This document shows, one piece after another, positions 1 through 10,919 of a stretch of 64,000 nt of DNA. The position numbers and the translations under genes were made by a program. The notes beneath the pieces were generated by a model. It ran no database searches and was not told the DNA's origin. It saw only the letters and a program-made list of their open reading frames with translations. The first letter of the stretch is position 1. Each line of letters begins with the position of its first letter. The stretch comes from Strongylocentrotus droebachiensis (lineage: Eukaryota; Echinodermata; Echinoidea; Camarodonta; Strongylocentrotidae), in the NCBI GenBank assembly GCA_035222895.1, contig JAVYIG010006605.1, positions 51,014 to 115,013 on the forward strand, read 5' to 3'.

Positions 1-165
1 AAAGACTGTTTCCGTTTTTTAAAAACAAGATAAAATGAAGATATAATAGTAGCTGAAATTTATAATGATATAATAATATCCTCGAATCCGAACGCGTCGA
101 TGGTACGCCCAACCCTTTTTTCTTTTCGTCAGGCGTAGAAATTCGGGAAATAACGCCATCCTCGG
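1..165 (-). CDS. Possible further exon of lysine-rich gene (open to window edge)
   Basis: On the minus strand a pyrimidine-rich tract ending in TGCAAG precedes an open frame that runs to the window edge. It accepts the phase left by the exon at 305-439. The reading is polar (ISTPDEKKKGLG and onward), similar in character to the neighbouring lysine-rich exons. No donor was found before the edge and no domain is recognised, so this is a weak call. Confidence 0.25.
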
Positions 166-304
166 CTTGCAGCAGGTAGGGGGAGATCGCGTTCCGTTGG
201 TGGAGATTGTAATTTTTTTGTTTAAAGGCTTGATTTTGGACTAGGCGAAATGTCCAAGATACAGAACATGTTGGAAGGAAACAAAGTTTCAGCACTGTAC
301 TTAC

Positions 305-439
305 TGTGTTTTTTATAATTTGGTGCGTCCTTTTCTTCTGTTGCTTTCCTCTGTTTAGCTGGTTTCTTTGGTACATTTATCCACATTCCACTTTTTCCGT
401 TTTCCCTCGTGGACGTAGACTTTTTCAATGTGGATGTAT
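305..439 (-). CDS. Lysine-rich internal exon, unidentified gene
   Basis: A 135-nt minus-strand exon with phase 1 at both ends. The acceptor is GGATTAG and the donor is a strong GTAAGT. It encodes a basic, low-complexity stretch containing VPKKPAKQRKA. No family is recognised; the composition resembles linker-histone or nucleolar tails, but that is only composition. The phase matches the exon at 1062-1280, so the two probably belong to one transcript. A downstream tail of the ankyrin gene is possible because that gene lies upstream on the same strand and exits in the same phase. Confidence 0.45.
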
Positions 440-739
440 CTAATCCAATCCAGTGAATGGTAAATGATGAAAGTAAAGATGTAAGAAAAGAAATTTAATT
501 TCAAAGCCACATAAAAACGCATTAATAACCCTGCATGAAAATATAATCTTTTTTAATTACACCATTCTGATCTCTGCAATCTGAGAAAACAAAAACCGTT
601 AATCTGTCAAGACTAGTGATCAGTGCGAGGGAAATGAATGATTCTAGGAATAATATTTCAAAAATTTAGTAGTTACCATGGTCACCAGTTTATTAAAATC
701 ATGTCAATACTGAATATCTTATGACTCTACTTTTAACCC

Positions 740-880
740 ACATGATTTGGGAACTTCCTCGGCACCTTCTCACCTGATGCCGGTTTGGTCTTCATGGTCT
801 GGGTTCTTGGAACCTTCCTTTGGCGGCTTTTTCGTGGTGTACTTTTAGTCTTAGGTTTTTTTGTATGCAACTGCAGTGTA
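740..880 (-). pseudogene. Decayed duplicate of the lysine-rich exon
   Basis: The minus strand repeats the 3' half of the exon at 1062-1280, including KTK-TP, the CCATGAAGACC stretch and the GTGGGTT donor context with its following intron bases. A 7-nt insertion after CCAAG breaks the shared frame. It looks like a tandem exon duplication that has lost the reading frame. Confidence 0.4.
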
Positions 881-1061
881 TGCAATTGGAATGAACGATG
901 CCATAATACTGCTAGGAATATAAATCGGGCTCATTGGTCAAAATTCAACAAGGTATCATTGCTATCCTAGGGCAAGATCGCCGAGTATAGATCTCTCCAT
1001 TATATGCAGTGCAAGGGAAAGGGGTATTTCTGGATATCTTATGACTCTATTTTTAACCCAC

Positions 1062-1280
1062 CTGCTTTGGGACCATCCTGGACCACCTTCTTAGCTGGTG
1101 TCGGTTCGGTCTTCATGGTCTTGGTACCTTCATGTGGTGCATTCTTCGCGGGCGTTCTTTTAGTCTTAAGTATCTTGTCTGCAATAGCAGTAGATGTCCT
1201 GGCTTTGTTTTTTTCCTTATCACCGGAGACCCTGCTTAACTTTGCCGTCCCCGAGGTTGCTATTGATCCTTTTTGAAGTG
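1062..1280 (-). CDS. Lysine-rich internal exon, unidentified gene
   Basis: A 219-nt minus-strand exon, phase 1 in and phase 1 out, with acceptor TGTCATTCAG and donor G|GTGGGT. It encodes a lysine- and threonine-rich stretch with motifs such as KTKRTPAKN and EPTPAKK. No domain is recognised. Both ends share phase 1 with the exon at 305-439, so exons of this set could be duplicated or skipped without breaking the frame. The ankyrin exon upstream also exits in phase 1 and could splice here. Confidence 0.5.
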
Positions 1281-1458
1281 CTGAATGACAGAAATGTTCA
1301 GATGATAATGATGATTATAAAGATAATAATAGTAATAGTAATAATATTTGTAGTTGTGTAGAGCGCTATACAAGAAACCATTTCTTCTTCTCGAGTCACT
1401 ACGCCACAACGGTCACTATTTATAAGTCCCAACCCAGTGTCGCATGCATTGCGTAGCG

Positions 1459-1600
1459 TTAGGGGGGGGGGGTGAATGCTTCCAGATCTTCTTGGGTGTG
1501 AGGGACGGGTAGACGTGGACAGGCCAGGAGATGTTGTATAGTCTGCTCCTCTTCATATAGGCAGATGGTATCATCGTTCTCACTATACCCCCATTTCACT
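1459..1600 (-). pseudogene. Fragment of LINE reverse-transcriptase C-terminus
   Basis: The minus-strand reading contains NDDTICLYEEEQTIQHLLACP, which follows the pattern (C...C..EEQT..HLL..CP...T.EDL) seen at the C-terminal end of many non-LTR retrotransposon polyproteins. Only this end is present and no polymerase domain adjoins it. It is read as old LINE debris. Confidence 0.4.
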
Positions 1601-2048
1601 AGGTTGGTTTTGCACAGAAAATACCACAGGATCACATGAATACCACAGCAATCCATGTTTTATTTGATTTTTTTATTTCTGCATTTTTCCAAACATAACA
1701 AATGATTAACAAAGAACATATAAACGTAAGGTATAATACAAAATATACAAACAATAATAAGTTCATGTCAAAATGTTTTTTTTTGTACATATGTACCCTC
1801 CCATGCCATAAGTATTGCAACATAGCTAAAATGCATGCATTTTTATTTTATTTTACAAGCCTTTATATTGTTATATTTCATTCATAACCATAGTGTTGTC
1901 GACCATTTTTGTATATTTTGAGAGGGAAAACTAGTCCCTTTTCATTCCTGAGAGAAGTAGATGACCAGACCTGGTCATTTCTGAAACAAATTGGAAGACA
2001 AATGAACAAAGGCAAAACAAATGAAATTTTGGGAGATGGGGATTATCA

Positions 2049-2237
2049 GTGAGCGAAATCATGAAACTGTTTCATATTTCTCCCAAAACTGTTTACAGGT
2101 TTCGTTTGTATTTTTCGCAAAGAAATAATGGCCGTAAGGTACCAATACAAGGGCAGAGGAAAAGGGCAACACCCAGAGAAGAAAGATTTCTTTGTGCCGT
2201 TGCTAAGGAGGATGCGCGCCAAAATCAGAGGTTGTGA
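2049..2237 (+). pseudogene. Transposase N-terminal HTH fragment, left arm
   Basis: About 62 residues read M-EIMKLFHISPKTVYR followed by a basic stretch and TPREERFLCAVAKED, like the paired-type HTH of Tc1/mariner transposases. The frame stops soon after and no catalytic domain follows, so it cannot encode an active transposase. Confidence 0.5.
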
Positions 2238-2377
2238 TTATCCAACAAAATATAATAAATGTGTGAAAATTTACTTTCAATAAACTAGTACAATATATTC
2301 ACCTCTAGAAACTGACTATAATTTAATATATCGGTGGAATAAAGTTGCATTAAAACGTCTTTGCAATACAGATCTAA

Positions 2378-2542
2378 ATCCTCCTTGGCAACGGCACAAA
2401 TAAATTTGTCTTCTCTGGGTGTTGCCGTTTTCCTCTGCCCTTGTCTTGGCACCTTATGGCCATTATTTCTTTGCGACAAGTATAAACGAGACCTGTAAAC
2501 AGTTTTGGGAGAAATATGAAACAGTTTCATGATTTCGTTCAC
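2378..2542 (-). pseudogene. Transposase N-terminal HTH fragment, right arm
   Basis: Inverted copy of the 2049-2213 fragment with about ten residue differences, such as NGHKVPRQG for NGRKVPIQG. After AKED the reading diverges into unrelated spacer sequence, which marks the inner edge of the fold-back arm. Confidence 0.5.
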
Positions 2543-2829
2543 TGATAATCCCCATCTCCCAAAATTTCATTTGTTTTGCCTTTGTTCATTTGTCTTCCAA
2601 TTTGTTTCAGAAATGACCAGGTCTGGTCATCTACTTCTCTCAGGAATGAAAAGGGACTAGTTTTCCCTCTCAAAATATACAAAAATGGTCGACAACACTA
2701 TGGTTATGAATGAAATATAACAATATAAAGGCTTGTAAAATAAAATAAAAATGCATGCATTTTAGCTATGTTGCAATACTTATGGCATGGGAGGGTACAT
2801 ATATTACCGATGATTCAGTATTAGGCTCT

Positions 2830-3088
2830 TTTGTTAGTTTGTTTATTAGGTTAGTTACTTAATTTCTTATCTTATTTTGTGTTCCTTTTTTTATGTGTTT
2901 TTATGTTATATATTGTATATCTAGTTTTCTTTAAGGGTTGGCCTCTTACAAGGTTTGTTTCATTTTTGGCCACTGTCTTCCTCACTTTTATAACTCATCT
3001 TATGTATTGTCATACATCTGTCTGTTTATATACGTATTTTTATCTGTTGTTGATTTCTAGAGGAGAAATAAATGAAACTGAAACTTAA
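2830..3088 (+). repeat. Probable LINE 3' tail
   Basis: AT-rich sequence ending in AATAAATGAAACTGAAACTT, very like the 3' terminus of the CR1-like element that ends near 22960. No coding part adjoins it, so it would be a strongly 5'-truncated insertion. Confidence 0.4.
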
Positions 3089-3249
3089 TATTTCTATAGC
3101 ATATTATTATAAATTTAAAATATTATCCAAACTATCTGTTGAAAAGGTGCAGGAGACCACAATCATAAGCGATGCTTGACTATGATGGCGGCCTCATGCT
3201 TGGCTTCGACCATAAGAATATATAATAACAGAAGAACCCACTGTTATTA

Positions 3250-3415
3250 AATTATTATGTTTATTATTATCATTATTATTATTATTATTAATATCATTAT
3301 TATTATTATTAATATTATTATTATTATTATCAATATTATTATTGTTATCATTATTATTATAATTATACATTATTATTATTACTGTTATTATTATCATTAT
3401 TATTATACATTATTT
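3250..3415. repeat. (ATT)n microsatellite
   Basis: An interrupted run of ATT/TTA triplets. The long isoleucine- or asparagine-rich readings on either strand are products of the repeat, not genes. Confidence 0.9.
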
Positions 3416-3419
3416 TCAA

Positions 3420-5580
3420 AATTACTGGTCTGGCTGAAACATTTGTTAAAGAGCCTACTAGCATCAATAACATTCAAGTTCTTTTATATTTTCCAGATTA
3501 CTCGTAGGGTCAGTTGAAATGGCAAATTAAAGAGTATTTATTATTACCTTATTAAATTGCCCTTGTTCAAATTTTGAGAACTTATATGCATCATCTTCCC
3601 CTTAAAAGAATGTCCTGTGGTAATGATTGTGGTACATGTTGTTACTACACAAAATACCACAGGAATATACGATACCATATGCACACGTGGGGGGTAAGAG
3701 CACTTTTTCTTTTTGGTCCAGGAATTTCGCAACGACTCAGCCAGCCGCTGAATAAGCGGGGCATGGGGGGGGGGGTAAGAGCACTTTTTTTTTTTTTTTT
3801 TTTTTGTCCGGATTAAAAAAAAATATATATATTTTGAGGTGGGTTCCCTCCAAAACACACACATACAACAAAAAATGAAGGAGGGGTTACACCACCCCCC
3901 CCCCCCCCCCCTGCGTACGCGTCTGTGTATGTCCTCCTCCCTTACAACATGTATCCCACACAGATCACGCGATCCCCGAAAATATATCCGTCGAAATAAA
4001 AGCCGTTTGCGAGGGTGAGAATGAAAGGCAAAGACTTTCTCCGTTTTAGCGTTGAGGGTGTGTTGTTGTTTTTTTCGCTCGCAAGACAGAAACAGTCCAG
4101 GCAGTGGACTACACTTGTGGTAATGTTCTGGTGTATGTGAACAGCTGCCTGTGGTATTCATGTGGTCCTGTGGTATCTCCTTTGGTAACTTTTAATTGTT
4201 ATCACACAAAATACATCAGGAATATCACACGCATGCCAATTGCCAACTGCACATCATCTGTGTAAAATGTTTATGCTGTGCCTTGCTATTTTCTTAAAGT
4301 GGAAATTCAAAGAAAATCACAAATATGTCAACTAATTTATCACGAGAAACTGGTAAGCTAACATATGGCCATCGTACAAATTTTAGGTCAACTACATATC
4401 GGGTGATTTATAAAAATACAAATACAACCACCTCCGTAGCATCTGGAATATACAAGAGATTCACCAGAAAAATAACGATGTTTTAATGACGTCACTGTAT
4501 GGACCAATACTGCCCAAGCAGAAGACATCCCATAAAGAATGAACATAATTGCAAAGCTATTATTTCTCAAATTATGAAACCGATTCTGATAACGAAAATA
4601 TTTTGTTTGTAAATACACAGGATAGGGGTTAATTAACACTAAAAGAAACCAGACTTTCAAATTGAAAACCCTCCGGAATGATATTAAGGACGGCATTTGT
4701 TCCCTCTTGAAACGCCAAACATACCGCGGTGTGTGCAGCTGAATATACAATGGCGTCTTATTTTGTTTACAAGCGATAGATTCCTTTATTTTTGTATCGC
4801 TGCAATTGTCATCAAAATAAAAACATGCGCGGGGTATAGAGTGAGGCAATAGATTATACATTTAGCCTGACGGTAGTGAAGTAAGAGAAAGAACTCACGA
4901 GAAGATGAAAAAACAGGCACTGAAAATGTGTGAGATGTCATGGGACATCGTCTGCTTGTGCAAATCATGTCCATCCTGTGATCTCACACATCTCAGCAGC
5001 GTTCGGAGAGCTCTTCAGGTGCTATGCCGGGGCTGTATTTAAGCGTTTTGTAATTTATAATAATCATTACTTCGAATGTTACCGAGCATTGAATTTTGAT
5101 AACTTTGTCGAATTAAAGTTTCAGCTTTGCAATCATGAAAATAAAGTTAGTTTTTAAAATCAATGAATATCTACTTTAACATCTTTTCAACTTATGACTT
5201 ATAATTTTTTATTTTTTTTTAAAGACTACTTTCTAATCTCGAAATGTTCAGACTATTTATCAGACTAATCTTCACACTGCATAAGATAACATATCTATTT
5301 ATTTCTTAAATTATATTTTGATTATTTGTTGTTTTTCTCTAGTTCTTGTAGAACCATGTAAAGAGAGTTAGGGAAGATACACTGACAGGGGCAAGAGGCA
5401 ATCCACAATATATGTTGACTAAAATTCGTTTAGATATGGAAATATGGTTTAACAAACTGGTAAAAAGTCATTCTATATTTTAAAAATCACACCGTATTAA
5501 TTTCTAAAGTGATTTTTTTGTTAAATGTCTTTGAAAAAAAAGGATAGGATTCAAAACAACTTAGATATTGTGAGGACAGC
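3420..5580. other. No gene recognised
   Basis: Repeat-rich sequence. A short motif, GGGGTAAGAGCACTTTTT, occurs twice (near 3690 and 3770) next to G, T and C homopolymers. An ATACCACAGGAATAT motif recurs near 3650 and, more degenerate, near 4210. A 157-codon minus-strand frame at 4388-4861 matches no family and has no clear splice sites or composition bias. This stretch would be intron if the ankyrin exon splices to the lysine-rich exons. Confidence 0.6.
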
Positions 5581-8500
5581 TCAGTCCCTATAAATACAGC
5601 CCTTTCTGACCGGAAATAGCTCCATGATCACCGTCAAAATGCAAATCTTACCTTCAGGTTGTGCTCCTTGGTCAAAGTGCTGAACTACTTCAAGATGACC
5701 ATTGTGGGATGCCAATTGAAGAGATGTTTGACCAGTATTATTCTCCCTCTCAATCTGTGCTCCTTGACCAACGAGATACTGAACTACTTCAAAATGATCA
5801 TTGCTTGATGCACAGTGAAGAGGTGTAGCACCATCATTATCCTTTCTCTCAACCTTTGCTCCTTGACCGACGAGGTACTGAACTACTTCAAAATGACCTT
5901 TGGTTGATGCACAGTGAAGAGGAGTCCGACAAAGATTATTAAGCTTATTAATCTGTGCTCTTTGACCGACAAGATACTGAACTACTTCAAGATGACCATT
6001 GCTTGATGCAGAGTGAAGAGGTGTATCCCCATCATTATCATTCCTCTCAAACTTTGCTCCTTGACAAACGAGATACTGAACGACTTCAAGATGACCATTG
6101 TGTGATGCAGAGTGAAGAGGTGTATGCCCATCATTATCATTCCTCTCAAACTTTGCTCCTTGACCAACGAGATACTGAACTACTTCAAGATGACCATTTT
6201 CTGATGCCCAATGAAGAGATGTAAGACCATCATTATCATTCCTCTCAACATGTGTTCTTTCACCAACAAGATACTGAACTACTTCAAGGTGACCATTGCG
6301 TGATGCACAGTAAAGAGGAGTCCGACCAAGATTATCACGTTTATCAATCTGTGCTCCTTGACCGTCGAGACACTGAACTACATCAAGCTGACCATTGCGT
6401 GATGAACAGTAAAGAGGAGTCTGACCAAAGTTATTACGTGTATCAATCTGAGCTCCTTGACCAACGAGATACTGAACTACGTCGAGATGGCCATTGCGTG
6501 ATGAATAGTGAAGAGGAGTTTCACCATCATTATCATAGTCATTCCTCTCAAACTGTGCTCCTTGACCAACGAGAAACTGAACTACTTCAAGATGACCATT
6601 TTCCGATGCCCAGTGAAGAGGTGTAACACCATCATTAGTATTCCTCTCAACCTGTCCTCCTTGACCAATGAGATACTGAACAACATTAAGATGACCATTG
6701 TGTGATGCTGAGTGAAGAGGTGTGTTACCAGCATTATCAGCTCTCTCAACGTGTCCTCCTTGACCAACGAGAAACTGAACTACTTCAAGGTGACCATTTT
6801 CTGATGCCCCGTGAAGAGGTGTAACACCATCATTATCAGCCCTCTCAACGTGTCCTCCTTGACCAACGAGAAACTGAACTACTTCAAGGTGACCATTTTC
6901 TGATGCCCCGTGAAGAGGTGTAACACCATCATTATCAGCCCTCTCAACGTGTCCTCCTTTACCAATGAGATACTGAACTACATCAATATGACCATTGTGT
7001 GATGCCTTATGGAGAGGTGTGGTACCAGCATTATCAGCTCTCTCAACCTGTCCTCCTTGACCAACGAGATACTGAACTACGTCAATATGACCATTGTGTG
7101 ATGCCTTGTGGAGAGGTGTGGTACCAGCATTATCAGCTCTCTCAACCTGTCCTCCTTGACCACCGAGATACTGAACAACATTAAGATGACCATTGTGTGA
7201 TGCCCTATGAAGAGGTGTGGTACCAGCATGATCAACTCTCTCAACCTGTCCTCCTTGACCAATGAGATACTGAACTACATCAAGATGACCATTGAGTGAT
7301 GCCGAGCAAAGAGGGGTCCGACCGTTAATAGCAGGCTCATCAATCTGTGCTCCTTGGCCAACGAGATACTGAACTACATCAGGATGACCATTTTCTGAAG
7401 CTGAGTGAAGAGGTGTGGTACCAGCATTATCAGCTCTCTGAATCTGTCCTCCTTGACCAACGAGATACTTAACAACTTCAAGATGACCATTGTGTGATGC
7501 CATGTGAAGAGGTGTGGTATCAGCATTATCAGCTTTCTCAACCTGTCCTCCTTGACCAATGAGATACTGAACAACATCAAGGTGACCATTGTGTGATGCC
7601 TTGTGGAGAGGTGTGGTACCAGCATTATCAGCTCTCTCAATCTGTCCTCCTTGACCAACGAGATACTTAACAACATCAAGATGACCATTGTGTGATGCCC
7701 TGTGAAAAGGTGTGGTACCAGCATTATCAGCTTTCTCAACCTGTCCTCCTTGACCAATGAGATACTGAACAACATCAAGGTGACCATTGTGTGATGCCAT
7801 GTGAAGAGGTGTGGTACCAGCATTATCAGCCCTCTCAACGTGTCCTCCTTGACCAACGAGATACTGAACAACATCAAGATGACCATTGTGTGATGCCCTA
7901 TGAAGAGGTGTGGTACCAGCATGATTAGCTCTCTCAACCTTTCCTCCTTGACCAACGAGATACTGAACTACATCAAGATGACCATTGAGTGATGCTGAGC
8001 AAAGAGGAGTCCGACCATTTCTTGCAGGCTTATTAATCTGTGCTCCTTGGCCAACGAGATACTGAACTACACCAAGATGACCATTGTATGATGCCCTGTG
8101 AAGAGGTGTGGCACCAGCATTATCAGCTCTATGAATCTGTCCTCCTTGACGAACGAGATACTGAACTACATCAAGATGACCATTGTGTGATGCCCTGTGA
8201 AGAGGTGTGGTACCAGCATTATCAGCTTTCTCAACCTGTCCTCCTTGACCAATGAGATACTGAACTACATCAAGATGACCATTGAGTGATGCCGAGCTAA
8301 GAAGAGTGCGACCACTTATAGCAGGCTTATCAATCTGTGCTCCTTGGCCAACGAGATACTGAACTACATCAAGATGACCATTGTGTGATGCCGAGTGAAG
8401 AGGTGTGTAACCAGCATTATCAGCTCTCCCAACCTGTCCTCCTTGACCAACAAGATACTGAACTACATCAAGATGACCATTGTATGATACCCTATGAAGA

Positions 8501-9039
8501 GGTGTGGCACCAGCATTATCAGCTCTATGAATCTGTCCTCCTTGACGAACGAGATACTGAACAACATCAAGATGACCGTTGTGTGATGCCCTGTGGAGAG
8601 GTGTGATACCAGCATTATCAGCTCTCTCAACCTGTCCTCCTTGACCAACGAGATACTGAACAACATCAAGATGACCGTTGAGTGATACCGAACAAAGAGG
8701 AGTCCGACCATTAATATCAGGCTTATCAATCTGTGCTCCTTGGCCAACGAGATACTGAACTACTTCAAGGTGACCATTGCCTGATGCACAGTGAAGAGGT
8801 TTCTGACCATTATTATCACCCCTCTCAACCTGTGCTCCTTGACCAACGAGATACTGAACTACATCAATATGACCATTGCGTGATGCACAGTGAAGAGGTG
8901 TTCGACCATCAGTATCACCCTCCTCAACGAGTGCTCCTTGACCAAAGAGATAACGAACAACGTCCAGCTGGCCATTTGAAGCTGCCATGTTAAGAGTAGT
9001 ATCGACCTCATTAGGCTCATTTGCTGCTCTTTCAGCCAT
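5581..9039 (-). CDS. Giant ankyrin-repeat protein, single large exon
   Basis: The frame encodes about 1150 residues, almost all of it 33-residue ankyrin repeats (34 by my count) with the pattern TPLHxASxNGHLDVVQYLVGQGG. Such arrays form protein-binding solenoids. No other domain, signal peptide or membrane segment is visible, so the partner is unknown. I chose the ATG at 9039 (context AAACATGGC); the longer frame upstream has no ATG. After residue PEG a good donor (GAAG|GTAAGA, exon end 5652) precedes the last 24 codons, so the stop at 5581 may be intronic read-through and the real C-terminus may be spliced on. That donor exits in phase 1. Repeats 22 and 23 are almost identical, showing recent tandem growth. 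Genes of this style are abundant in sea urchins. Confidence 0.9.
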   Translation of the reverse strand: MAERAANEPNEVDTTLNMAASNGQLDVVRYLFGQGALVEEGDTDGRTPLHCASRNGHIDVVQYLVGQGAQVERGDNNGQKPLHCASGNGHLEVVQYLVGQGAQIDKPDINGRTPLCSVSLNGHLDVVQYLVGQGGQVERADNAGITPLHRASHNGHLDVVQYLVRQGGQIHRADNAGATPLHRVSYNGHLDVVQYLVGQGGQVGRADNAGYTPLHSASHNGHLDVVQYLVGQGAQIDKPAISGRTLLSSASLNGHLDVVQYLIGQGGQVEKADNAGTTPLHRASHNGHLDVVQYLVRQGGQIHRADNAGATPLHRASYNGHLGVVQYLVGQGAQINKPARNGRTPLCSASLNGHLDVVQYLVGQGGKVERANHAGTTPLHRASHNGHLDVVQYLVGQGGHVERADNAGTTPLHMASHNGHLDVVQYLIGQGGQVEKADNAGTTPFHRASHNGHLDVVKYLVGQGGQIERADNAGTTPLHKASHNGHLDVVQYLIGQGGQVEKADNADTTPLHMASHNGHLEVVKYLVGQGGQIQRADNAGTTPLHSASENGHPDVVQYLVGQGAQIDEPAINGRTPLCSASLNGHLDVVQYLIGQGGQVERVDHAGTTPLHRASHNGHLNVVQYLGGQGGQVERADNAGTTPLHKASHNGHIDVVQYLVGQGGQVERADNAGTTPLHKASHNGHIDVVQYLIGKGGHVERADNDGVTPLHGASENGHLEVVQFLVGQGGHVERADNDGVTPLHGASENGHLEVVQFLVGQGGHVERADNAGNTPLHSASHNGHLNVVQYLIGQGGQVERNTNDGVTPLHWASENGHLEVVQFLVGQGAQFERNDYDNDGETPLHYSSRNGHLDVVQYLVGQGAQIDTRNNFGQTPLYCSSRNGQLDVVQCLDGQGAQIDKRDNLGRTPLYCASRNGHLEVVQYLVGERTHVERNDNDGLTSLHWASENGHLEVVQYLVGQGAKFERNDNDGHTPLHSASHNGHLEVVQYLVCQGAKFERNDNDGDTPLHSASSNGHLEVVQYLVGQRAQINKLNNLCRTPLHCASTKGHFEVVQYLVGQGAKVERKDNDGATPLHCASSNDHFEVVQYLVGQGAQIERENNTGQTSLQLASHNGHLEVVQHFDQGAQPEGKICILTVIMELFPVRKGCIYRD

Positions 9040-9697
9040 GTTTAGCTTTGTCTTTTGACCCAATTGTTAAGCAAATCTTATTGATGTTTCTTCGTTCGTT
9101 TCGTGTTTGTCAAAGTCACCTTTGCGTTATGTAAATCATTCTCGGAAGAGAATTATACGTCAATGAAGTTACCCGCTCTACAGCCTGAGAGGTAGATATT
9201 CCGTGCAGGTTAAGACTATTCTAAGCCTACTAATATATATGCACTGAAAACCACAGCAAAGGAATTATTCAAATTTCATAAAATAATAATTGCGACCATT
9301 CTTCCAGTTTTATCAGAAATTTCGTCTCGGACAGTCCTGGCCCTGTCAGTATCAGCGTAATATTTCCACTTTATTGGTCTGATTTCCTTTAACCAGCATG
9401 CTCCGGTCTACCTAAATCATCCACAGCAACGGTCTCTTGCTTCAAAATAAAACTGTAGATTGTCAAATCAGTTCACAAATCAGTGTACGATAAAACTCTA
9501 AGATTTCTCCTTAAAATGGCGCACTGCTCTTTGTCCAATTAGTTTACCATGTATTTGATACGATGGTATATTACACAAATGTAAGATGGCAGATCATAGT
9601 GCGAATGCAATGTCATGCAATATAAACATGAGAAGATATGATATGCATGGTTGACAATTAACAATGAGCCGCAAATAGTTAGTCGAAGCTGCGACAT

Positions 9698-9785
9698 TAG
9701 GGACTTTTAGATTTACACAACGAGAACGTGGACCACCACGTGTGACGTCCTTTTAAGGTAATGTGACGTCCTTTTAAGGCACTAT
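9698..9785. mobile_element. MITE, half copy (GGGACTTTTAGATT family)
   Basis: Begins TA-GGGACTTTTAGATT, the terminal sequence shared with the elements at 12947 and 45000, and carries two GTGACGTCCTTTTAAGG blocks. The opposite terminal repeat is missing, so this copy is truncated. Confidence 0.6.
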
Positions 9786-9865
9786 ACCAACACTTTGTAT
9801 TACCTTTCTTGCAAAGTGGTATAAATATCCCATTATTCAATTTCATAGCAATGTCTAACCAGGGA

Positions 9866-10052
9866 AGTGGCGGATCCAGGATAGGGGGGCATAAGTCCGA
9901 AAATCAACCAAACAAGCAAGCAATAACAACAACAACAAGTAATTACCTCATATATTTCTTCGTTTCTTCCCCCTTTATTTCTATTTTTATGTTGGTGGGG
10001 GATGGGAAGGTGATAGGCACCGGTGGCTCCCTGGTCCCTGGATCCACCCCTG
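9866..10052. mobile_element. Small hAT-like non-autonomous element
   Basis: The ends are imperfect inverted repeats (AGTGGCGGATCCAGG and CCTGGATCCACCCCTG), a sequence style common in hAT-type MITEs. A related end, CTAGATCCGCCCCTG, occurs near 41670. No target duplication was confirmed. Confidence 0.4.
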
Positions 10053-10887
10053 ATGTATATCCAGTATTCTAGTATACATTCATAATGATGTAGAGATTTA
10101 GTTTCTGTACTATTGAGCTCGTCTCACCAAACCTCTCTCGGGTCAAAGTCCATAGCATGAGCCAGACAATTTGAATTATTTGATTCTATTTTTGTTCCTT
10201 CTGTAGCTGCAAGTATTGTCTGCGTTGCTTACATTGTACATACGTACATACACACATGTATTATGCATGCATACATAGTGCATACGTACATGGTGCATAG
10301 ACTGCTCCAACAGGGAAATGGTATTCACTTTTTATATATCATGGATTCCAGAGTCAAACTTGAATTCTCATCTAATGCACCCCAAGTTCCCAAATCTTAT
10401 GTTTTAGGGGTCCATAAATGTGTTTTAATACAATTCAGAACAAATGTTTTTGCTAAGAATGTTCGTTGGGTTTAGAGAACCTATTATGAACACTGCAATG
10501 AAACATACCATACGGACCCGTTGCTCCAAAAGAGCCCAAAGGATCAGCTTATCACGACAGTTAAGAGGACTACTAAAAACTATTTTCTAAGGTTGCCGGG
10601 AGCACATGTATATCTCTATATTCTGGTACCAAAATATGATAACACATTTTCGGTAAGAGGCTTCTATCACCAAATCTGTTTCCGGTACCCAAATGTAACA
10701 TGATTTACGAGCATCATATAATTGTGAGTATTATATTTGTTCTAAAAACATTTGTAATTGTGTTTCAGTAGAGTCAACCAAATATTACATCATTATGGGG
10801 TACCTGAGCCGAAGGAAGGAGGAGGGTAGAGGGAAAAGAGGGGGAGTAACGGAAAGTGAGGGTGTCAAAGTGTTGTAAAGCAAGAAG

Positions 10888-10919
<32 letters not shown>

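Larger units (their letters stand above)
1789..2803. mobile_element. Fold-back element made of inverted Tc1/mariner-type fragments
   Basis: Two arms of about 425 bp (1789-2213 and 2378-2803) are inverted copies around a 164-bp spacer. Each arm ends inward in the start of a transposase-like helix-turn-helix reading (HISPKTVYR, then QRNNG, then REERF or REDKF). The copies differ at scattered sites, so the duplication is not an immediate assembly artefact. Transposase homology rests on the HTH pattern only; the DDE catalytic part is absent. Confidence 0.7.

Noticed and set aside
3544-4161. A 205-codon minus-strand frame
   Set aside because: It runs through poly-A, poly-C and repeated motifs, with lysine, glycine and proline runs created by homopolymers. 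No domain.
4388-4861. A 157-codon minus-strand frame
   Set aside because: No recognisable family, no supporting splice sites and ordinary AT-rich composition; treated as chance.
5955-8993. Several plus-strand and alternative minus-strand open frames of 60-190 codons inside the ankyrin exon
   Set aside because: They recur with the 99-bp repeat period and are shadows of the ankyrin frame; no family matches.
9039-9063. An ankyrin start upstream of 9039
   Set aside because: The extra eight codons begin with TTG, not ATG; the ATG at 9039 has a good context.
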